This document shows, in pieces, positions 35,422 to 44,812 of a stretch of 64,000 nt of DNA (positions are counted from its first letter, which is position 1; each line of letters opens with the position of its first letter). Origin of the DNA: an uncultured Eubacteriales bacterium (lineage in GTDB: Bacteria > Bacillota > Clostridia > Oscillospirales > UBA644); assembly GCA_959604355.1 (NCBI GenBank), contig CAUHAO010000007.1, positions 1-64,000 on the forward strand. The letters are read 5' to 3'. The notes beneath the pieces are model-generated. The model was not told the DNA's origin and did not search any database. It saw only the letters and a list, made by a program, of their open reading frames with translations. The position numbers and the translations under genes were made by a program.

Positions 35422-35457
35422 CATCTGCCGCGGCAAACGGCAGATGTCTCTCTCCTT
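35422..35457 (-). promoter_or_regulatory. Distant Shine-Dalgarno and hairpin in the iorA leader
   Basis: In the minus-strand RNA AAGGAG (35457-35452) is followed by a perfect 9-bp stem CAUCUGCCG/CGGCAGAUG with a 7-nt loop (35446-35422), then 10 nt to the ATG at 35411. Only a weak GAAAAAAG lies near the ATG. If the hairpin folds, the effective SD spacing falls from 40 to about 15 nt. Confidence 0.6.
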
Positions 35458-35539
35458 TTTGCTGATTATACATATACATTATAGCGCAAAACAATAATAA
35501 AATCAACATTATATTTGCGAACTTTTATAACAATTCGTG

Positions 35540-35573
35540 TTGACACGCTTTTGTAACATATATAATATATACT
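35540..35573 (+). promoter_or_regulatory. Promoter for leuA-cimA
   Basis: A perfect TTGACA (35540-35545) is followed by a TA-rich stretch offering TATAAT (15-nt spacer) or TAATAT (17-nt spacer) as -10. The leader to leuA is short, so no T-box or leader-peptide attenuator fits. Confidence 0.6.
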
Positions 35574-35609
35574 GTAAAATGATTGATTTTAAATTTTTCG
35601 GAGGATTCA

Positions 35610-37133
35610 ATGCGAAACATCAGAATTCTCGACACGACATTGAGAGACGGAGAACAGGCTCCCGGCTACTCTATGAACACAAGAGAGAAAATCGAAGTGG
35701 CACGCCAGCTTGAAAAGATGGGCGTGAACGCGATCGAAGCGGGATTTGCCGTGATCAGCAAGGGAGACGCGGACAGTGTCGCCAAAATAGCAAAAGAAGT
35801 ACATAACGCGTATGTATGCTCGCTTGCGAGAGCTTTGCGCAAAGATATAGACGCCGCAGCCGACGCGGTGCGCGGCGCGTCCCTTCCGATGATCCACACG
35901 TTTCTCGCTACGAGCGACATACATCTCGAATACAAGCTCAAAAAGACGCGCACACAGGCGCTCGAAACAATATCCGAGGCTGTGAATTACGCGAAAAAGT
36001 TCGTGTCAGAAGTCGAATTTTCCGCCGAAGACGCGACGCGAACGGATATAGACTTTCTCTGCCAGGCGGTCTCCGCCGCGATAAAGGCGGGCGCGACGGT
36101 TATAAACATTCCCGACACCGTAGGCTATGCGACGCCCGATGAAATTGCGTATAGGATAAAATACCTGCGCGAGCACGTTGAAAACATCGATAAGGTTTGT
36201 CTTTCAACGCATTGTCACGATGACCTCGGTCTTGCGGTTGCAAACTCGCTGGCGGCAATAAACGCCGGGGTTCAGCAGGTCGAGGGCACTATAAACGGTA
36301 TCGGCGAACGTGCGGGTAACGCGGCTCTCGAAGAAATAATAATGACCCTGCACACAAAAAAAGAACTCTACGGCGCCGAAACGTCCGTGAATACGAAAGA
36401 AATATCGAGAACATCGAAGCTCGTGCAGATGGTGACGGGTGTGAACGTGTCTCCGAGCAAATCAATCGTCGGTGCGAACGCGTTCCTGCACGAAGCAGGC
36501 ATACACCAGCACGGAATGCTTGAAAATCCGCTGACATACGAAATAATAACGCCTGAAACTGTCGGCGCGACCTCGTCAAACTCTCTTGTTATCGGGAAGC
36601 ACAGCGGCAGACATGCCTTTGACGCAAAAATAAAGGAACTCGGCTACGACCTTAGTGAAGAAATGCTCGGAATACTTTTCGAGGACTTCAAAAATCTCGC
36701 AGACAAGAAAAAAGACATCCACGACCGCGATATAGAAGCGCTCATTCTCAAAGCAAAAGCGAAATACAACGAACACATGTTCCGACTCGTGCATTTCGTC
36801 ATCACCTGCGGTGACGCTTTTTCTACCATCGCGTCGGTGACCATAGAGCAGGACGGCAAGACAGCGGAAGGTGTTTCGGACGGCGACGGCCCTATCGACG
36901 CGGCTTTCAAAGCAATCGAAAAGAGCATAGGCCTTCACTTCCAGCTCCTTGAATTCTCCATAACTGCGGTCACGGGCGGCAAAGACGCTCTCGGTACCGC
37001 AAAAGTACGTCTGAGATATGAAAGCAAAGAAATCACCGCCGTCGGTATTTCCACCGATATCGTGGAAGCGAGCATCTACGCGTATCTTAACGCGGTAAAT
37101 GAACTCGTTCCCGAACTTAAACTTAAACTGTAA
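35610..37133 (+). CDS. leuA: 2-isopropylmalate synthase
   Basis: A 507-residue LeuA, the first step of leucine synthesis (acetyl-CoA plus 2-oxoisovalerate). The catalytic barrel has RILDTTLRDGEQAPG at the start, the metal site STHCHDDLGLAVANS, and GERAGNAALEE. A linker with HEAGIHQHGML follows, then the C-terminal LeuA dimer regulatory domain (about residues 370-505) that binds leucine. GGAGG 6 nt before the ATG at 35610 sets the start; an in-frame TTG further up has no ribosome site. It is followed by cimA after 16 nt. Confidence 0.95.
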   Translation: MRNIRILDTTLRDGEQAPGYSMNTREKIEVARQLEKMGVNAIEAGFAVISKGDADSVAKIAKEVHNAYVCSLARALRKDIDAAADAVRGASLPMIHTFLATSDIHLEYKLKKTRTQALETISEAVNYAKKFVSEVEFSAEDATRTDIDFLCQAVSAAIKAGATVINIPDTVGYATPDEIAYRIKYLREHVENIDKVCLSTHCHDDLGLAVANSLAAINAGVQQVEGTINGIGERAGNAALEEIIMTLHTKKELYGAETSVNTKEISRTSKLVQMVTGVNVSPSKSIVGANAFLHEAGIHQHGMLENPLTYEIITPETVGATSSNSLVIGKHSGRHAFDAKIKELGYDLSEEMLGILFEDFKNLADKKKDIHDRDIEALILKAKAKYNEHMFRLVHFVITCGDAFSTIASVTIEQDGKTAEGVSDGDGPIDAAFKAIEKSIGLHFQLLEFSITAVTGGKDALGTAKVRLRYESKEITAVGISTDIVEASIYAYLNAVNELVPELKLKL

Positions 37134-37149
37134 CGGCAATGAGGACATC

Positions 37150-38742
37150 ATGAAAATCCATACATTCGACACAACATTGAGGGACGGAGCGCAAAGCGAG
37201 AAAATACTTTTCTCCGCCAATGACAAACTGCGAATCGTCAAACTTCTCGACTCCCTGCATATAGATTATATCGAGGTCGGAAATCCCGTCTTCAATCCGG
37301 CGGAGGAGCCATTCCTCGAGGAGTTGCAGACGCTCGAGCTCAAGCATTCCCAGATAGTAATGTTCGGAAGCACATGCAAGGCGGATATGTCGCCCGAGAA
37401 CTCCCCCGTTCTTGCAGCGCTCGGACACGAGAAATCTCCCGGATACTGCTCAGTTTTCGGCAAAGCGTGGGACCTGCACGTACACGACGTACTGAACACC
37501 ACGGAAGAGGAAAATCTGCGCATAATATCCGAAAGCATAAAATTCCTCAGGCAAAAAGGGAAAAAAGTCTTCTTTGACGCGGAGCATTTCTTCGACGGTT
37601 TCAAATCGAACGAAGAATACGCGCTCAAAGTAGTGAAAACAGCGCAGGATGCAGGCTGTGACGCAGTCGTTCTGTGCGATACAAACGGCGGCACGTTCCC
37701 GGATGAGATAAAGGTGATAACGGAAAAGGTCGCGGCGGCCTGCTCCGTCGACATAGGCATACATTGCCACAACGACATGGGACTCGCGGTAGCAGACACT
37801 CTCTCCGCAGTCGCGGCGGGCGCGGTGCTCGTCCAGGGCACTCTTAACGGCATCGGCGAAAGATGCGGCAATACGAACCTCGCAACGGTGATAGCAAACC
37901 TGCAGCTCAAACTCGGCAATGACGTTCTCGGAGACAAAATCAGGATGCTCTCCCCTGTCAGCCGTGCCGCGGCCCAGATATCGAACCTCAATACTGACGG
38001 ACTGCCTTACATAAGCCGCAGCGCGTTTGCGCACAAAGCCGGCATGCACATCGACGCGGTGATGAAAAACCCTCACACATTCGAGCACATCGACCCATCG
38101 TCCGTCGGAAACGCCCGCAACATACTTATTTCGGAAATGAGCGGAAAAAGTGCGATATATCCTTACGTCCAGCGAATCGTCCCGTCTATGGACAAGGACA
38201 GTCCCGCGATGGACAGGATACTGGCTGTGATAAAGAAAAAGGAGGCGGAGGGGTATCACTACGAAGCGGCTCAAGCCTCTCTTGAACTACTGATAAAACA
38301 GGAGCTCGGAATCTTTACCCCTCATTTTATCCTTGAAAAATTCAAGCTCATCGCAGAGCAGACAAGCGTTGACAACCCTGACGGATGCAATTACGCGTTT
38401 CTCAAGGTCTCCGTATCGGGAACGACAGAAATGGCGGCGACGGAAAGTGACGGTCCCGTTCACGCGCTCGATGACGTTATTCGAAAGGCGCTCCATGGGT
38501 TCTACCCTGCGCTCAACGAAACGCGGCTGATAGATTATAAGGTGAGAGTGCTCGACAGCCGTTCTTCCACCGGCGGCAAAGTCCGCGTCTACATCGAGGC
38601 GACCGATGGGCACGAAACATGGGGTACTGTCGGTGTTTCCAGGGACATAATAGAAGCGTCCAAAACGGCTCTTATTGACGCGGTGGAATACAAGCTCTGT
38701 ATGGAAGACCAACTGAAGAGCTCAGCCTCAAAACATTCTTAA
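37150..38742 (+). CDS. cimA: Citramalate synthase
   Basis: A 530-residue enzyme of the same superfamily that makes (R)-citramalate from pyruvate and acetyl-CoA, opening a threonine-independent route to isoleucine. The start KIHTFDTTLRDGAQSEKILFSAND, the metal motif GIHCHNDMGLAVADT and GERCGNTNL match the CimA (TIGR00977) type rather than LeuA or homocitrate synthase. The C-terminal regulatory domain is present. The ATG at 37150 has GAGG 5 nt away; the upstream frame runs into leuA. With leuA and the distant ilvE this gives the branched-chain pathway signature. Confidence 0.92.
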   Translation: MKIHTFDTTLRDGAQSEKILFSANDKLRIVKLLDSLHIDYIEVGNPVFNPAEEPFLEELQTLELKHSQIVMFGSTCKADMSPENSPVLAALGHEKSPGYCSVFGKAWDLHVHDVLNTTEEENLRIISESIKFLRQKGKKVFFDAEHFFDGFKSNEEYALKVVKTAQDAGCDAVVLCDTNGGTFPDEIKVITEKVAAACSVDIGIHCHNDMGLAVADTLSAVAAGAVLVQGTLNGIGERCGNTNLATVIANLQLKLGNDVLGDKIRMLSPVSRAAAQISNLNTDGLPYISRSAFAHKAGMHIDAVMKNPHTFEHIDPSSVGNARNILISEMSGKSAIYPYVQRIVPSMDKDSPAMDRILAVIKKKEAEGYHYEAAQASLELLIKQELGIFTPHFILEKFKLIAEQTSVDNPDGCNYAFLKVSVSGTTEMAATESDGPVHALDDVIRKALHGFYPALNETRLIDYKVRVLDSRSSTGGKVRVYIEATDGHETWGTVGVSRDIIEASKTALIDAVEYKLCMEDQLKSSASKHS

Positions 38743-38761
38743 AAATAAGTGGGGATCTATA

Positions 38762-39541
38762 ATGAACATAGCTGTTATCACAGGTGCAAGTTCAGGAATG
38801 GGCAAGGAACTCGCCGTGCAACTCGACAAAGCTGAAAAATACGACGAAATATGGCTCATCGCGCGCCGTAAAGAGCGCCTCGAGGAACTTTCAGCCGAGC
38901 TTTCCGCACCGTGCGTCACGATCGCAATGGATCTGACAGACACATCCTCTTTTGACAAGTACAAAACGATGCTCGAGAAGCGCAAACCGAATGTAAAAAC
39001 GCTCGCCAACTGCAGCGGTTTCGGGAAATTCGGCAAATATGACGACATTCCGATTCCCGAAAGCATGAACATGATAGACCTCAACTGCAAAGCGCTCGTA
39101 ACAATGACAGAACTCACTCTGCCTTATATGAGCGAGGGCTCCGATATAATCAATCTTGACTCTCTTTCATCGTTCCAGCCGGTACCGTTTCTTAACGTCT
39201 ACGCGGCGACAAAAGCGTTCGTACTGAGTTATTCTCAGGCGCTTAACGCGGAACTTCGCCCGAGAAGGATCAAAGTCATGGCTGTCTGCCCGGGTTGGGT
39301 GAAAACAGAATTTTTCGACCGCGCGACGACGACCGACGACAAGGCCGTAACATATTTCAATGTGATGTATACCGCCAAGCAGGTCATAACGACAGCAATG
39401 AAAGACCGCGCTAAAGGAAAGACGGTTTCCGTCCACGGTCTGCCGGTTAAATTTCAGGTTTTTCTTGTAAAGCACCTGCCGCATAAGTTTGTCATCAACA
39501 CATGGCTCCGTCAACAGAAACATAATGAGTATATCGGATGA
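38762..39541 (+). CDS. Short-chain dehydrogenase/reductase
   Basis: A 259-residue classical SDR. The NAD(P) loop is TGASSGMGKELA at residues 7-18, NCSGFG takes the place of NNAG, the catalytic Ser is in INLDSLSSFQ, and the Tyr/Lys pair is in YAATKAF. The C-terminal part (VSVHGLPVKFQVFLVKHLPHKF) is like DltE/YqjQ-type membrane-near SDRs. The substrate is unknown. It is 19 nt after cimA and probably co-transcribed, though no link to amino acid synthesis is evident. Confidence 0.85.
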   Translation: MNIAVITGASSGMGKELAVQLDKAEKYDEIWLIARRKERLEELSAELSAPCVTIAMDLTDTSSFDKYKTMLEKRKPNVKTLANCSGFGKFGKYDDIPIPESMNMIDLNCKALVTMTELTLPYMSEGSDIINLDSLSSFQPVPFLNVYAATKAFVLSYSQALNAELRPRRIKVMAVCPGWVKTEFFDRATTTDDKAVTYFNVMYTAKQVITTAMKDRAKGKTVSVHGLPVKFQVFLVKHLPHKFVINTWLRQQKHNEYIG

Positions 39542-39574
39542 CGGGGCACTCGTTTTCAATAAAAGACAAGTAAC

Positions 39575-39619
39575 AGCAAAGGGTCCCGCGGACCGTTATG
39601 GTCCGTGAGACCCTTTGCT
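39575..39619. terminator. Bidirectional hairpin between the SDR gene and dapL
   Basis: Two 20-nt arms (AGCAAAGGGTC and its complement, with two imperfect pairs) enclose GTTAT between convergent genes. Each strand tolerates one of the two changes as G-U. The U-runs are weak. Confidence 0.6.
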
Positions 39620-39645
39620 TAAAACAAATATAAATATTACACCTA

Positions 39646-40833
39646 TCATTTTGAAAGCAGCTCTACAAGTCTGCGTGCTGCTTCTTTTGTACCATCGGGA
39701 CTTCCGAAGGTAGAGAAACGGAAATATCCTTCACCGCAGGCACCGAAGCCTTCGCCGGGAGTACCGACTACCTGAATTTCACGGAGCAGATAATCAAAGA
39801 AATCCCAACTTCCCATACCTTTGGGGCACTGCATCCATATATACGGCGCATTCTTTCCTCCGCAGTACCAGATGCCAAGCTTATCCAGAGCTTTCATCAG
39901 CACCTTTGCGTTGTTCTTATAAATTCCGATATTATCGTGAATCTGCTTCTGGCCTTCTGGAGTGAATACCGCAGCACCGCCCTTTTGGATGATATAGGAC
40001 ACTCCATTTGTCTTGGTTGTACGGTTACGCACCCACATAGCATTCAGGTTCATCCCGTTTCTGTTAAGTGCTTTGGGAATAACGGTATACCCCAGACGTG
40101 TACCGGTGAATCCTGCTGTTTTGGAAAGTGAACATATTTCAATTGCACAATTTTCAGCTCCATCAAGCTCAAAAATGCTGTGCGGCAGAGTTTCATCCTC
40201 GATAAAAGCTTCATAAGCGGCATCAAAAAGAATTACCGAACCCTTTTCGTTGGCAAAATTCACCCACGTCTGCAACTGATCACGGCTGAATACCGCACCG
40301 GTTGGGTTGTTGGGTGAGCATATATAAAGAATATCCGCCTCAATGTTCTTGTCAGGCTCGGGCAAAAAGCCGTTATTCTTATCCGAAGCCAGATGTATAA
40401 TCTTCCTGCCTGCCATCACATTTGCATCTACATAAGCGGGGTATGCAGGTTCGATAACAAGAGCTGTACAACACCTGTCGAACAGATCAAGGATATCTCC
40501 CAGTTCATCACTGGCGCCGCTTGATACGAACACCTCGTCTGCAGAAAGCTTAACTCCTCTTTTCATATAGTATTCGGCTATCGTCTCGCGGAGAAAGGGT
40601 GCTCCGCATTCGGGCATATACCCGTGAAAACTCTCCTTTGTCGCCTGATCGTCAACAGCTTCGTGCAAGGCCTTGATAACCGCATCGCACAGCGGCAGAG
40701 ATACATCACCTATGCCCATACGGTAAAGGTGCTTGTCCGGATTGGCTTCAAGGTATGCCCTGGTCTTCTGAGCGATATTGAAAAACAGATAAGAATCCTT
40801 TAAATCTGCATAGTGCATATTCGGTGTAATCAT
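39646..40833 (-). CDS. dapL: LL-diaminopimelate aminotransferase
   Basis: A 395-residue class I/II PLP aminotransferase that converts tetrahydrodipicolinate straight to LL-DAP. Marks are YRMGIGDVSLPL, the early SSGASDELGD, CSPNNPTGAVF, DAAYEAFI and the PLP Lys in SLSKTAGFTGTRLGY. This matches the DapL (TIGR03542) form. Its ATG overlaps the dapF stop as ATGA, so LL-DAP synthesis and its epimerisation are coupled. Confidence 0.94.
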   Translation of the reverse strand: MITPNMHYADLKDSYLFFNIAQKTRAYLEANPDKHLYRMGIGDVSLPLCDAVIKALHEAVDDQATKESFHGYMPECGAPFLRETIAEYYMKRGVKLSADEVFVSSGASDELGDILDLFDRCCTALVIEPAYPAYVDANVMAGRKIIHLASDKNNGFLPEPDKNIEADILYICSPNNPTGAVFSRDQLQTWVNFANEKGSVILFDAAYEAFIEDETLPHSIFELDGAENCAIEICSLSKTAGFTGTRLGYTVIPKALNRNGMNLNAMWVRNRTTKTNGVSYIIQKGGAAVFTPEGQKQIHDNIGIYKNNAKVLMKALDKLGIWYCGGKNAPYIWMQCPKGMGSWDFFDYLLREIQVVGTPGEGFGACGEGYFRFSTFGSPDGTKEAARRLVELLSK

Positions 40834-41621
40834 ATCACGGTTTCTCCTTCATAAACGATTTCTGCCGGACCGGTCATGGTAACGGTATTATCATCGGCAA
40901 TCCTGATATTCAGAATGCCGCCGTCGAGATGCACGGCAACAGTCGCGCCGTAAGCACAGAATTTCTTGGCGACTGCGACCATTGTGACGGCACAGGCCCC
41001 GGTGCCGCATGCCATCGTAACGCCGCTGCCTCGCTCCCATACCCGCATACGCAATTCATTTTCACCTATGACCTGCACGAACTCCACATTGACGCCGTCG
41101 GGAAAAGCTTCATGGCACTCGATTTTCGGTCCGATGACAGTCAGCGGTGCGTTTTCAATATCATCTACAAAGATAACGGCGTGAGGATTGCCGACCGATA
41201 CGGGCGTCAGCGTTACTTCTTCACCGCACACATTCAGTACCCTCTCCTTTTCTACTGAAGCAATCCCCATATTGACGGTAACGGTTTTCACCTTTCCGCC
41301 ACAGACCTGAAGGTCCAGATGTTTGACCCCGGACAACGTTTCAATCTCGAGTTCTGTCTTATCCGTATACCCCTTGTCGTAAACATATTTGCCGACGCAT
41401 CGAATACCATTCCCGCACATCTTTGCCTCTCTTCCGTCCGCATTAAAGATGCGCATCTTGAAATCGGCAATATCAGAGGGCGAAATATAAATCATACCAT
41501 CAGAGCCGGCTCCGAAATGACGTTCGGACAATTTTACAGAGAGCTCCGCGATGTTTGTCGGAACCTCGCCGTAGACATATAGATAGTCATTTCCCAGACC
41601 GTGCATTTTTGTGAAATGCAT
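40830..41621 (-). CDS. dapF: Diaminopimelate epimerase
   Basis: A 263-residue DapF that turns LL-DAP into meso-DAP for lysine and peptidoglycan. The first catalytic Cys is in MCGNGIRCVGKY and the second in MACGTGACA. MHGLGNDYLYV at the N-terminus and VNVEFVQVI fit the family. GGAGG 7 nt before the ATG, right after carB, supports co-transcription with carAB. Confidence 0.95.
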   Translation of the reverse strand: MHFTKMHGLGNDYLYVYGEVPTNIAELSVKLSERHFGAGSDGMIYISPSDIADFKMRIFNADGREAKMCGNGIRCVGKYVYDKGYTDKTELEIETLSGVKHLDLQVCGGKVKTVTVNMGIASVEKERVLNVCGEEVTLTPVSVGNPHAVIFVDDIENAPLTVIGPKIECHEAFPDGVNVEFVQVIGENELRMRVWERGSGVTMACGTGACAVTMVAVAKKFCAYGATVAVHLDGGILNIRIADDNTVTMTGPAEIVYEGETVI

Positions 41622-41632
41622 AACATAACCTC

Positions 41633-44600
41633 CTATGAATCTATTGTAGAAATACCAAACGTAACCTCCTCCAGAACGTCAAGAAGCATCTTTACAGTAT
41701 CAAGAGATGTCAGCATTGTGATATTGTTCTGTGCGGCACAACGGCGGATAGCCACGCCGTCACCGAAATGATTACCGGAAAGGACTGCTCGGGTATTGAT
41801 CACATAGCTTACATACCCCGCACGGATGGAATCCAGCACTTCTTCGCTGCCCTCGCTTGGTTTACGGAAGATCCTGGTGCGAATCCCGTGAGCCGTCAGA
41901 AACTCCCCCGTAAGCGTTGTCGCTTCGATATTGAATCCCATATCGTAGAACCGGCGGACAAGCGGCAGCGTTTCCTCTTTATCTTCATCGGCGACGCTGA
42001 CAATGACCGTCCCGTAATTCTTAAGCCTGAGCCCCGATGCCAGCATCGCCTTATAAGCCGCACGGTGCAGTTTGTCGTCATAGCCGATGGCTTCGCCCGT
42101 TGATTTCATTTCAGGCGACAAATAGGCATCCATACCTCGAAGTTTTGAAAATGAAAATGCCGGAGCTTTCACATAGAAACGCTTCTTTTCCTTCGGGTAG
42201 ATATTGAAAATACCCTGTTCGGGCAGGGATACGCCGAGATTTACAAGCGTGGCGATATCGGCAAGGCTGTAACCTGTCGCTTTTGACAGGAAAGGCACGG
42301 TTCGGGATGACCGTGGATTAACTTCTATGATATAAACCTCTTCGTGTTCGTCAACGATAAACTGAATATTGTACAACCCGATAATACCGATGCCGGGCCC
42401 GAGCTTTTCGGTATAGTCCAGGATCGTCTTTTTCACTTTGTCCGAAAGGCTGTACGCGGGATATACACTGATAGAGTCTCCGGAATGGACACCGGTTCTC
42501 TCCACAAGTTCCATAATGCCGGGAACGAACACCCTCTTCCCGTCGCAGATGGCGTCCACTTCCACCTCTTTGCCGCGGATATACTTATCAACAAGCACAG
42601 GCTTGTCTTCATCTATCTCCACCGCGGTTTTGAGATAGTTGCGAAGAGCCTCTTCTTTTGCCACGATCTGCATCGCCCTGCCGCCGAGAACGAAACTCGG
42701 ACGAACAAGCACGGGGTAGCCGATGTCTTCCGCAGCCTTTATGCCTGCCTCTATGGATGTCACCGCAAGACCTTTCGGCTGAGGAATATTAAGGCTTAAC
42801 AACAGCTTTTCAAAGGCATCCCGGTTTTCCGCACGTTCGATGGCGTCACAGTCCGTACCGATTATTTTCACTCCGAGCTCATGCAAAGGCGCGGCAAGAT
42901 TGATTGCCGTCTGCCCGCCAAGAGTTGCAATAACACCCTCCGGCTTTTCGAGTTCTATGACATTCATGACATCTTCCACGCAAAGCGGCTCAAAATAAAG
43001 CTTATCCGAGCAGGTGTAATCGGTTGAAACCGTTTCGGGATTATTATTTATAATGATTGCCTCGAACCCCGAAGCTTTAATGGTCTGCACGGCATGAACG
43101 GTGGAATAGTCGAATTCCACCCCCTGACCGATACGGATCGGGCCTGAGCCAAGCACGACTACTTTCTTCTTTTCGGATACGACAGATTCGTTTTCGTCCT
43201 CGTAGGTGGAGTAGAAATAAGGAATATAACTGTCAAATTCGGAAGCGCAAGTGTCGATCATTTTATACACAGGCATGATTCCGTGCCCGCGTCTCAGATT
43301 CCATATATCGATCTCGGTCTTGTTCCATAAATTTGCGATCTCTTTATCGGAAAAGCCCATTTTCTTCGCTTTGAGCAGAACATCTATGCTATCCGGATTA
43401 TTCCTGAGCTCACATTCTTCTTGCACTATGTTGCGGAGCTTACGGATAAAGAATTTATCAATAGAGGTGACATCCGCGATAACCTCGACGCTGCAGGCGA
43501 GCCGCAAAAGCTGCGCTATGGCATAAATACGGTCATCCGTCCCTATCTTGATATAATTGAGAAGTTCAGTCTCACTCATCCCGTCAAACTTGCGGTTATA
43601 GAGATGTATAAGACCGATCTCGAGGGAACGGATGGCTTTGAGCAAGCTTTCTTCAACCGTTCTGCCGATACTCATTACTTCACCGGTAGCCTTCATCTGT
43701 GTGGAAAGTGAATTGTTGGCATCCGCAAATTTATCAAATGGGAAACGGGGCATTTTGGTCACAACGTAATCCAGTGTCGGCTCAAATGATGCGGGCGTGT
43801 TTGCGATGCGGATTTCATCCAGTGTCATTCCCACACCTATTTTTGCCGAAACACGGGCAATGGGATAGCCGCTCGCCTTGGAAGCCAATGCCGAAGAACG
43901 CGACACTCTGGGGTTTACTTCAATGAGGTAATATCTGAAAGAGTTCGGGTCAAGAGCGAACTGCACATTGCATCCGCCTTCGATTTTAAGGGCGCGGATT
44001 ATTCTGAGCGCACTGTCGCGGAGCATCTGATACTCCTTGTTTGTAAGCGTTTGGGAAGGACATACAACGATTGAGTCTCCCGTATGAATACCGACTGGGT
44101 CAATATTTTCCATATTACAAATCGTAATGGCAGTATCATTACTGTCACGAATGACCTCATATTCGATTTCCTTATAGCCCTTTATACTCTTTTCGACAAG
44201 CACCTGCCCTACCGGAGAAAGAGAAAGGGCGTTTTTCATTAAAGGCAGAAATTCCTCCTCATTATCGGCAAAACCTCCGCCGGTACCACCCAGAGTGAAA
44301 GCAGGACGGAGTACGACCGGATAACCGATCCGTTCCGCGACCTTCAGTCCTTCTTCGACGGAATTCGCGATATCGGAAGGCAAGACAGGCTCACCCAATT
44401 CTTCGCAGAGTTCCTTGAACAGTTCACGGTCTTCCGCGCGCTCAATACTGCGGCTCTGCGTTCCCAGAAGCTCCACTCGACATTCTGATAGTACGCCCTT
44501 CTTTTCAAGCTGCATGGCAAGGTTCAGACCGGTTTGACCGCCTATGCCGGGAAGTATGGCATCAGGACGCTCAAAGCGTATGATCTTTGCAATGTATTCT

Positions 44601-44812
44601 AAAGTCAGGGGCTCCATATATACATTATCCGCGATCGACGTATCGGTCATGATAGTTGCGGGATTGGAATTGCAGAGAACCACCTCATACCCCTCTTCCT
44701 TGAGAGCAAGACAAGCCTGTGTCCCGGCATAATCAAACTCCGCAGCCTGACCGATGACAATAGGACCGGAACCGATGACAAGGACTTTTTTTATATCTGT
44801 TCTCTTAGGCAT
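41633..44812 (-). CDS. carB: Carbamoyl phosphate synthase, large subunit
   Basis: A 1059-residue CarB with two homologous ATP-grasp halves, each starting with a GSGPIxIGQxxEFDYxxxxA motif, and the C-terminal MGS-like allosteric domain (about residues 930-1055). It makes carbamoyl phosphate from ammonia handed over by CarA. Length and motifs are normal. The start overlaps the carA stop by 8 nt. Confidence 0.97.
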   Translation of the reverse strand: MPKRTDIKKVLVIGSGPIVIGQAAEFDYAGTQACLALKEEGYEVVLCNSNPATIMTDTSIADNVYMEPLTLEYIAKIIRFERPDAILPGIGGQTGLNLAMQLEKKGVLSECRVELLGTQSRSIERAEDRELFKELCEELGEPVLPSDIANSVEEGLKVAERIGYPVVLRPAFTLGGTGGGFADNEEEFLPLMKNALSLSPVGQVLVEKSIKGYKEIEYEVIRDSNDTAITICNMENIDPVGIHTGDSIVVCPSQTLTNKEYQMLRDSALRIIRALKIEGGCNVQFALDPNSFRYYLIEVNPRVSRSSALASKASGYPIARVSAKIGVGMTLDEIRIANTPASFEPTLDYVVTKMPRFPFDKFADANNSLSTQMKATGEVMSIGRTVEESLLKAIRSLEIGLIHLYNRKFDGMSETELLNYIKIGTDDRIYAIAQLLRLACSVEVIADVTSIDKFFIRKLRNIVQEECELRNNPDSIDVLLKAKKMGFSDKEIANLWNKTEIDIWNLRRGHGIMPVYKMIDTCASEFDSYIPYFYSTYEDENESVVSEKKKVVVLGSGPIRIGQGVEFDYSTVHAVQTIKASGFEAIIINNNPETVSTDYTCSDKLYFEPLCVEDVMNVIELEKPEGVIATLGGQTAINLAAPLHELGVKIIGTDCDAIERAENRDAFEKLLLSLNIPQPKGLAVTSIEAGIKAAEDIGYPVLVRPSFVLGGRAMQIVAKEEALRNYLKTAVEIDEDKPVLVDKYIRGKEVEVDAICDGKRVFVPGIMELVERTGVHSGDSISVYPAYSLSDKVKKTILDYTEKLGPGIGIIGLYNIQFIVDEHEEVYIIEVNPRSSRTVPFLSKATGYSLADIATLVNLGVSLPEQGIFNIYPKEKKRFYVKAPAFSFSKLRGMDAYLSPEMKSTGEAIGYDDKLHRAAYKAMLASGLRLKNYGTVIVSVADEDKEETLPLVRRFYDMGFNIEATTLTGEFLTAHGIRTRIFRKPSEGSEEVLDSIRAGYVSYVINTRAVLSGNHFGDGVAIRRCAAQNNITMLTSLDTVKMLLDVLEEVTFGISTIDS

